A stretch of 64,000 nucleotides of DNA, from positions 341,358,196 to 341,422,195 of the forward strand of contig OY821517.1 of assembly GCA_963682025.1 (NCBI GenBank), in the 5' to 3' direction. Shown piece after piece: positions 60,401 through 64,000 of the stretch. Origin of the DNA: Cordilura impudica. Its lineage: Eukaryota; Arthropoda; Insecta; Diptera; Scathophagidae. Position 1 is the stretch's first letter. The number at the start of each line of letters is the position of its first letter. A program made the position numbers and the translations under genes. The notes below the pieces were generated by a model. The model did no database searches. It was not told where the DNA came from and worked only from the letters and a program-made list of their open reading frames with translations.

Positions 60401-63400
60401 GATAAAAGCTTATATACCAAATTTCATCAAAATAAATTCATATTTGCGACCTGCAGTTTGATTACAAGGTTTACATGGACACACAGACGGACGGACGGAC
60501 GGACGGACGGACGGACATTGTTAAATCAACTCAAAAAGTGATTCTGATTCGATCGGTATAATTAAAGATGGGTCTAGGTCAAATATTTTTGCTTGTTACA
60601 AACAGCAGCACAAAGTCATTATACCCAAACCACATAGTGGTATAGGGTATAAAAAATAGATAAACGAAAAAAAATGTTTTTCTAGTGATGCCAAACCAAT
60701 GGAAACTTTTATACCTTTGTACCAAAGTTGATTAAAACTGTAAAAATAGAAGATGGCATGAAAGAAAATGTATAAAATCTTAACCGTTATTTAAACATTT
60801 TTATACCCTATACCACTATGTGGTTTGGGTATAATGACTTAGTGCTGCTGTTTGTAACAACCAAAAATATTTGACCTAGACCCATCTTTAATTATACCGA
60901 TCGAATCAGAATCACTTTCTGAGTTGATTTAACAATCTCCGTCCGTCCGTCCGTCCGTCCGTCCGTCTGTGTGTCCATGTAAACCTTGTAATCAAACTGC
61001 AGGTCGCAAATATGAATATATTTTGATGAAATTTGGCATATAAGCTTTTATCGGCCATGGAATGAACGCTATTGAAATTGGTGAGAATCGGTCCATGTTC
61101 AGACCTAGCCCCCATACAAATTACCCATATGAAATCGACATAAATTGCCATAAGATCCAAATTGTCATATAGATCTTACTCAAATTGGGTTTGTATGCGT
61201 TCATTACATCCATTAATGAGTAGTGCAAAAATGATCCCTTTGACCCCATATAGAGCTGCTTCCCGATCTTCACTTAAATCTATTAAAAAACAAAAATATT
61301 GCACTGATTCTTCTCAAATTTTGTTTCTATATATTTTCGCAAAATACAAGAGACTTTACCAAACATGATCAGGATCGGTCCATTTTTGGACCTAGTCCCT
61401 ATATAGATATAGCACCCGATATGAACTTTTTCATATCTGCAACCAAAAAAATTAATAAAAATCCCATTCAAGTTTGGTTTTTGCTTATTTTCTATGTCCA
61501 GTTTGTTGGGCTTAAGAGATAGGGTTTCTAAACGCATGGTATAGGGTATCGTATAGTCGGTCTAGACCGACTATAATTTTCTTACTTGTTAGTTCTGACA
61601 TTTTCTTTATTAAAAAGAATTTAAATTTTTTAATGTTTTATTCTTATAATTAATTATTACAAAATAATGGCAAGCCAAAATTTGTCAAGAGAGTTTTTAA
61701 CTCTGCTGGTCTTAAGCAAAAGAATATTTGTGAGAAAATTCTATGAATAAATCCATAATTTAAAAAATTGTAATGAAATATCTGGAAAGAGGTACGGTGA
61801 AGGCTCAACATTTAGGTGCAGGCCCCGTAAAACGAGTCAAAAATAGGATAATATAATAGCACGAGAGTTTAACAATCTGAAACGAAAAACGAGAGCTCTT
61901 ACTGTTTCCCGACAAGTAATTGAGGCTGATCTTGGTTGTTATCGTCCAGTGAAGAAACCACTGATATGAGAGAAAAATCATCTGGCTCGCATAAATTTTG
62001 TTAAAGATCACATGAACTGGTCAAGATGGAATTTCAATACTGTTCTCTTTTCAGATGAGTCCAAGTTTATTTAAGAGACCATGATGGAAGAACGTTTGTA
62101 CGATAAGCATAAGGGAAAAAGACTAGACCCACAATATACAAACTGATAAGTTTGGCAGTGGCTTTTCGGGCCAAGGAATGGGTCCAATTCATGTAGTAAA
62201 AAATAATCTAAAGGCCTAGTTAGCCACACGTAACTTAACGTATCCTTAAATTAACGAATCAGTTGTTCATAATTGTTATGTGTAAAGCTATGAAAGCAAT
62301 TACCATGTAAACTGGCACGTATATGAACCGGCCGAACCTGTAAAAACAAAATTTTACAACTTGTTTACGTGACGTTTGTAAACAATAATTAAAAGCGCGA
62401 AAATAAGAAAACAAATTCATAAATTTAAAAAATTAACATTAACATAACAAAATGAATGACGCACAATTAATTTTGCTAGTGGAGCCAACTGATTGCATTT
62501 ACAATTATTGTTGTTAATTTTTATATTTTTTATATTATCATATTTTCCCCATATAAACACACTTGAAATTTTCATTCGCGTTGACGGCCCTCTAAATTTT
62601 TTTTTATTTGACCCAAAACTTTGTATATCTGTTTTTTTTTTTTTTTTGTTATTCGCATAATTCTAAGGTGTGGGACCGAGAGTTTGAACACTTTTTTATT
62701 AAGGGCCACCCTAATGGACACACAGACGGACGGGCTGACATCGTTAAATCGGCTCAGAAAGTGATTCAGAGTCGGTGTATATACAAAAAGATAGATCTAG
62801 GTTAAATATTTTTTGGTAGTTACAAACATCAGCACAAAGTCACCAATTTCAAGAGTGTTCAAAATATTTATATTAATAGTTGTGACCTGTAGTTTAATGA
62901 AAAGGTTTACATGGACACACAGACAGACGGATGGACGGACGGACATCGTCAAATCGACTCAGAAAGTGATTCTGATTATGATCCCTATTTACACTGGTAT
63001 AAAAAATGGCTCCGACTCGTACCTCAACACCAAATGATTTTCAAAATGAAAGGGTAATGTAAAATACACTAAGCAGATGATTGTCAAATTCCGAAACATC
63101 ATTGGCAATAAATAAAAAAAAAAAACACTCCACATTACCGGCATATTCCACAACACTCTAAATCAATCTATAAACTTTGTAGCTCAATAGTTAAATAAAT
63201 TTATAATGCATAATAAAATCCACGTCGAAAGGGAATTTTTAACTTACCTATACCTTCCTTTATATCAATGGCTTTGTCATTTAGATATACATAATCTAAA
63301 AATACCAGAGCTAAAATTAAAAAAAGAGAATCACGTAAAAAGTTCGAGCCTTCAGCTTCGAATGGTACAAAAAGTATAATAAAGCCAGAAACAGCGAATA

Positions 63401-64000
63401 AAACAAAGATGGCACCGCCAAAGGTATCCGAATAAAGACGTCTCGATTCAGTGCTAAGACCGGTTATGTTCGTTATAAAATCCGGAGCACAATTACCGAA
63501 GGTCAATAAAGTAACGCCGGCCACATTTTCGTTCAGACGCATCAAAGATGATAAAACTTTAAGAGAAGGACAGAAACTAAAAATAGTACAAAAAGAAGAA
63601 ACAAATGGATATTATGAGTACTATTCAATACAAGGAAAAAAACTACTTACAAACCATCAGCTGTTGCACCCAATATTAAAAAGAGTGTAGCAATAATACA
63701 CAAAAAACCAAATAAAGTTAATACCACCATATACCCATTCTCAGAATCCATGTTACAATAGAAGAATTCAACATAGTTGATGAGGAAAACATCTTCCGAA
63801 CATTGATCGGTGGCCCTTACATATGAACAACGTTCATTAGCTGGTATCGTTTTGACCTTGCCACAGGTAGGCTAAAATTAGAAGACAAAAAAAAAGATGA
63901 CATTAAATATCTGAAAGCTTCCATTTCAAAAGAATTTGTGTTTCAAAAATCCACGCTATTAAACTTACCAATTGTATATCCGATACATAATTCTCATGTG
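48129..64000 (-). CDS. NCLX: NCLX-type sodium/calcium exchanger (SLC8B1 / CCX family), nine exons, 5' end off window
   Basis: Nine minus-strand exons join in frame: 64,000-63,969, 63,871-63,651, 63,576-63,248, 52,474-52,400, 52,317-52,285, 52,206-51,856, 51,792-51,674, 48,967-48,733, 48,493-48,129 (stop). All junctions are GT-AG and phases agree, giving 585 visible residues. Layout: a cysteine-bearing extracellular N-terminal segment ([19 protein letters not shown]), membrane helices, the alpha-1 repeat ([19 protein letters not shown]), a hydrophilic cytosolic loop (exons 5-6), [13 protein letters not shown] and [13 protein letters not shown] as in human NCLX, the alpha-2 repeat ([31 protein letters not shown]), and a C-terminal helix ending [12 protein letters not shown]. 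Family role: Na+(Li+)/Ca2+ exchange, in mammals at the mitochondrial inner membrane; flies have several paralogues, so exact site and partner are not shown here. Only the start codon and first residues are missing. Confidence 0.95.
48733..48967 (-). CDS. NCLX: NCLX-type exchanger, alpha-2 repeat exon
   Basis: Starts [20 protein letters not shown] and includes the ion-binding motif [14 protein letters not shown] and [19 protein letters not shown]. Ends in phase 1; the split Asn of 'PLFN' is completed in the last exon. Confidence 0.95.
49027..49828. mobile_element. Family D element, copy 2
   Basis: Flanked by 'aataatctaatcc' and AAACTCTTTCTTTC on the left and the inverted GAAAGAGTTT on the right. 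Contains about six ~120-bp units (CTCCGTGACTGTGCGTGACT ... CAAGTTTCAGATCGATCGG). It lies in the exchanger intron before the alpha-2 exon. Confidence 0.75.
49829..50836. mobile_element. Family D element, copy 3, with regular 124-bp units
   Basis: Abuts copy 2 head to tail. Its central units repeat with a period of 124 bp (for example 50,312 and 50,436). Each unit contains several 12-bp TGCGTGACTRTG sub-repeats. Ends 'gttaaaagaaagagt'. This copy is longer and more regular than the others, consistent with local unit amplification. Confidence 0.75.
50922..51562. repeat. Large palindrome with a 75-bp tandem core
   Basis: The arms 50,922-51,158 and 51,327-51,562 are near-perfect inverted copies (identical frames start at 50,944 plus and 51,541 minus). 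Between them a 75-bp unit containing CTCGAACCTGTTTATTGTAC starts at 51,181, 51,256 and 51,331. The open frame 51,032-51,541 only translates this repeat. One arm's diverged relative is at 54,260-54,500. Probably a foldback DNA element within the exchanger intron. Confidence 0.85.
51674..51792 (-). CDS. NCLX: NCLX-type exchanger, helix exon
   Basis: Reads [20 protein letters not shown] and [14 protein letters not shown]; phase 0 end (AAG|GTAAGT). The next intron (48,968-51,673) holds the palindrome and the two family D elements. Confidence 0.92.
51856..52206 (-). CDS. NCLX: NCLX-type exchanger, cytosolic loop exon
   Basis: 117 codons: a polar loop ([19 protein letters not shown]...), then [20 protein letters not shown] and [20 protein letters not shown], which follow human NCLX closely, and a helix start LPMFVVFAT. 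The loop is the usual regulatory region of the family. Confidence 0.93.
52285..52317 (-). CDS. NCLX: NCLX-type exchanger, 33-bp micro-exon
   Basis: Encodes [10 protein letters not shown] plus split codons, phase 1 on both sides, between acceptor CTGACAG and donor GTTAGT. Skipping it would keep the frame (33 = 11 x 3), so it could be alternatively used. Confidence 0.82.
52400..52474 (-). CDS. NCLX: NCLX-type exchanger, short membrane exon
   Basis: 75 bp encoding one helix ([18 protein letters not shown]) and a basic IIRKVR end; phase 1 at both ends. The acceptor is ATTAAAG|CC. Confidence 0.9.
52533..52983. mobile_element. MITE with ~30-bp inverted ends, in the exchanger intron
   Basis: The ends CCCGGTTCACACGAGGCAAT and the inverted ATTGCCTTGTGTTAACCGGG are followed inward by TTTTTGTTG / CAACAAAAA. 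It lies only 59 bp from a coding exon (52,474). A (TTTTTC)n tract is at 52,750-52,780. The frames 52,555-52,827 are not genes. Confidence 0.75.
53745..54060 (+). repeat. Family A repeat, diverged partial copy
   Basis: Starts 'caagtaagaaaataatggtcggtctagac' and continues with 'gatttaagtgaagattcagctt'. The preceding 53.0-53.74 kb is AT-rich with only a weak LINE-tail-like reading ([13 protein letters not shown] at about 53,340). Confidence 0.55.
54090..54255 (+). repeat. ~160-bp direct repeat, copy 1
   Basis: Contains TTTAGCGCGCAAAATTTGAG and 'ttctggacgcgcattgagttc'; nearly identical to 55,893-56,060. Here it runs straight into a relative of one palindrome arm (54,260-54,500). Confidence 0.75.
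54260..54500 (+). repeat. Diverged single arm of the 50.9-kb palindrome family
   Basis: Shares 'catatttttattttcatatcaattatgt', GGTGCCCAACACAA and 'catgactgtgtt' with 50,922-51,070, with about 15-20% differences by eye. No second arm follows. Confidence 0.65.
55175..55530 (+). mobile_element. MITE family E, copy 3
   Basis: Same orientation as the 11,879 copy, starting CTAGCAGATTCCAGCGCTCG and ending at 'atcgcctagcct'. Confidence 0.65.
55893..56060 (+). repeat. ~160-bp direct repeat, copy 2
   Basis: See 54,090-54,255. The two copies are 1.8 kb apart with different outer flanks. The following 56.06-57.05 kb has no gene; the frame 56,778-57,029 shows no domain. Confidence 0.7.
57060..58310 (+). 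repeat. 1.25-kb tandem array of AAAAGGGTACTTTTT units
   Basis: Several dozen 14-20-bp units built on GGGTACTTT between A- and T-runs, with variants such as GGGTAGTTT and GGTAATTTTT. Larger blocks of about 390-450 bp also recur (the AAAATTTGATTTGTTTAAAA block at about 57,387, 57,860 and 58,213), so there is a higher-order repeat. Confidence 0.9.
58490..58830. repeat. Inverted repeat, ~95-bp arms
   Basis: The arm 58,495-58,588 ('atggtgcgtggtaaagaag' ... 'tcggaccggtttctggcatttcagctga') is repeated inverted at 58,732-58,827. The 145-bp spacer has no matching structure. The frame 58,418-58,654 covers one arm and is not a gene. Confidence 0.8.
58832..59205 (+). repeat. Repeat F, intact copy
   Basis: Ends GATGTGTAAACATCT and the inverted AGATGTTTACACATC, about 350 bp apart. 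Inner inverted blocks include 'gcgtcatct' with 'agatgacgc'. This is the reference for the copy split by the rosa transposon at 8.2-10 kb. Confidence 0.7.
59335..59700 (+). repeat. Diverged family C-like repeat
   Basis: Shares 'ccgattttaatgattttaaatag', 'gagggcgtgattgtg' and a short ACAGACGGACA tract with family C, but lacks the terminal hairpin. Confidence 0.5.
59703..62215 (+). pseudogene. Tc1-like transposon remnant, split by a foldback insertion
   Basis: The left end starts ACAGTGGGTGTCAATATATT, the family terminus. After the 59.87-61.59 kb insertion the transposase continues on the plus strand: [29 protein letters not shown], then [18 protein letters not shown] (first catalytic Asp, 62,010-62,065). 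It is truncated near 62,215, before the other two catalytic blocks. Same family as the copies at 0.8 and 27 kb. Confidence 0.7.
59868..61590. repeat. Family A foldback pair (~785-bp inverted arms)
   Basis: The arms 59,868-60,655 and 60,803-61,590 are inverted copies with a loop of about 147 bp. The outer ends carry the palindrome AGTCGGTCTAGACCGACT and 'aacaagtaagaaaattata'. The inner ends carry ATACCC(T/A)-type hairpins around CCACATAGTGGTATAGGGTA. Each arm has a (GACG)n tract (60,483-60,515 and 60,938-60,967). The identical-looking frames at 60,293-60,541 (+) and 61,160-60,912 (-) are translations of the arms. Confidence 0.85.
62216..62690. other. No recognisable gene
   Basis: AT-rich intronic sequence of the exchanger. 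'cacgtaacttaacgt' at 62,227-62,241 and 'gaaccggccgaacc' at 62,324 give isolated short motifs only. Confidence 0.35.
62700..63000 (+). repeat. Family A repeat fragments
   Basis: Two partial tails, each with GGACACACAGAC, a GACGGAC tract, 'catcgt(t/c)aaatcg' and 'ctcagaaagtgattc' (62,716-62,770 and 62,912-62,975). Confidence 0.6.
63248..63576 (-). CDS. NCLX: NCLX-type exchanger, alpha-1 repeat exon
   Basis: The correct acceptor is the upstream CTATTTTTAG (exon starts 63,576), giving [21 protein letters not shown] nearer AG at 63,557 would break the frame. It carries the ion-binding motif GNCAPDF with the conserved Asn, Pro and Asp. Ends in phase 1 at GGTATAG|GTAAGT; the next intron is about 10.8 kb. 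Confidence 0.95.
63651..63871 (-). CDS. NCLX: NCLX-type exchanger, exon with Cys-rich segment and first helix
   Basis: Begins [15 protein letters not shown] after acceptor TTTTAG. Four more cysteines follow, in the C-x(7)-C-x(12)-C pattern of the family ([10 protein letters not shown] ... FFYC). Then comes a hydrophobic helix, [20 protein letters not shown]. Ends in phase 2 within ADGF. Confidence 0.92.
63969..64000 (-). CDS. NCLX: NCLX-type exchanger, first visible exon (partial)
   Basis: Ten codons ([10 protein letters not shown]) ending at a phase-0 donor TTG|GTAAGT. The exon continues beyond the window edge. Confidence 0.8.

Noticed and set aside
60293..61160. Pair of 82-residue frames nearly identical on opposite strands
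   Set aside because: They are the two arms of the family A foldback; the (GACG)n tract gives the RTDGRTDGR ending.
63556..63651. Acceptor at 63,557 for the alpha-1 exon
   Set aside because: It would give the wrong phase; the AG at 63,577 restores FFCPSLKV, as in other family members.
1..64000. CRISPR arrays, operons, bacterial promoters or ribosome-binding sites
   Set aside because: The genome is eukaryotic with spliced genes; the regular arrays lack spacer structure.
1..64000. LTR retrotransposons or endogenous viral sequence
   Set aside because: I saw no paired long terminal repeats and no gag, protease, integrase or envelope motifs; all reverse transcriptases here are of the non-LTR type.

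Overview
This is a eukaryotic, strongly AT-rich, intron-containing nuclear window from an insect. The two host genes recognised, the transposable-element (TE) families and the layout all suggest a higher fly. A calyptrate fly (blow fly or house fly type) with an expanded, repeat-rich genome is most likely; that assignment is inference from protein similarity and repeat style, not from a search.

Bases 1-47,300 hold no host gene I can support. They are old interspersed repeats: fragments of Tc1-like and mariner transposons, a nearly complete DD41D (rosa-type) element at 8.56-9.87 kb, RAG1/Transib-like transposase fragments (7.5, 34.2 and 42.8-47.0 kb), non-LTR retrotransposons (12.2-14.6, 33.0-34.2, 37.1 and 39.8-47.3 kb), several MITE families (two 492-bp PIF/Harbinger-like copies have clean 3-bp target duplications), a tRNA-derived SINE (31.9 kb), tandem arrays, and high-copy hairpin-ended repeats with a central (GACG)n tract that resemble fly Helentron/HINE elements. 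The most readable nest is at 39.8-47.3 kb: one retrotransposon was hit by a second retrotransposon (14-bp target duplication), by a small MITE and by a Transib-like element (5-bp target duplication). The Transib-like element itself carries a further element with terminal inverted repeats of about 570 bp.

Bases 47,715-48,079 (+) are the first two coding exons of the NMDA receptor subunit 1 gene (Nmdar1). Forty-nine bases further on, on the opposite strand, is the stop codon of an NCLX-type (SLC8B1/CCX family) sodium/calcium exchanger. Nine exons of it (48,129 to beyond 64,000, minus strand) splice in frame to 585 visible residues, including both alpha-repeats and the C-terminus; only the extreme N-terminus is off the window. 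The exchanger therefore lies antisense inside what appears to be a very long second intron of Nmdar1.

The exchanger introns, especially intron 3 at about 10.8 kb, have absorbed much repeat DNA: a 640-bp palindrome, two copies of a 124-bp-unit minisatellite element, a 1.25-kb GGGTACTTT array and a 1.7-kb foldback pair inserted in a Tc1-like copy. The genes do not form a pathway unit, although both concern calcium (NMDA receptor influx; Na+/Ca2+ exchange).
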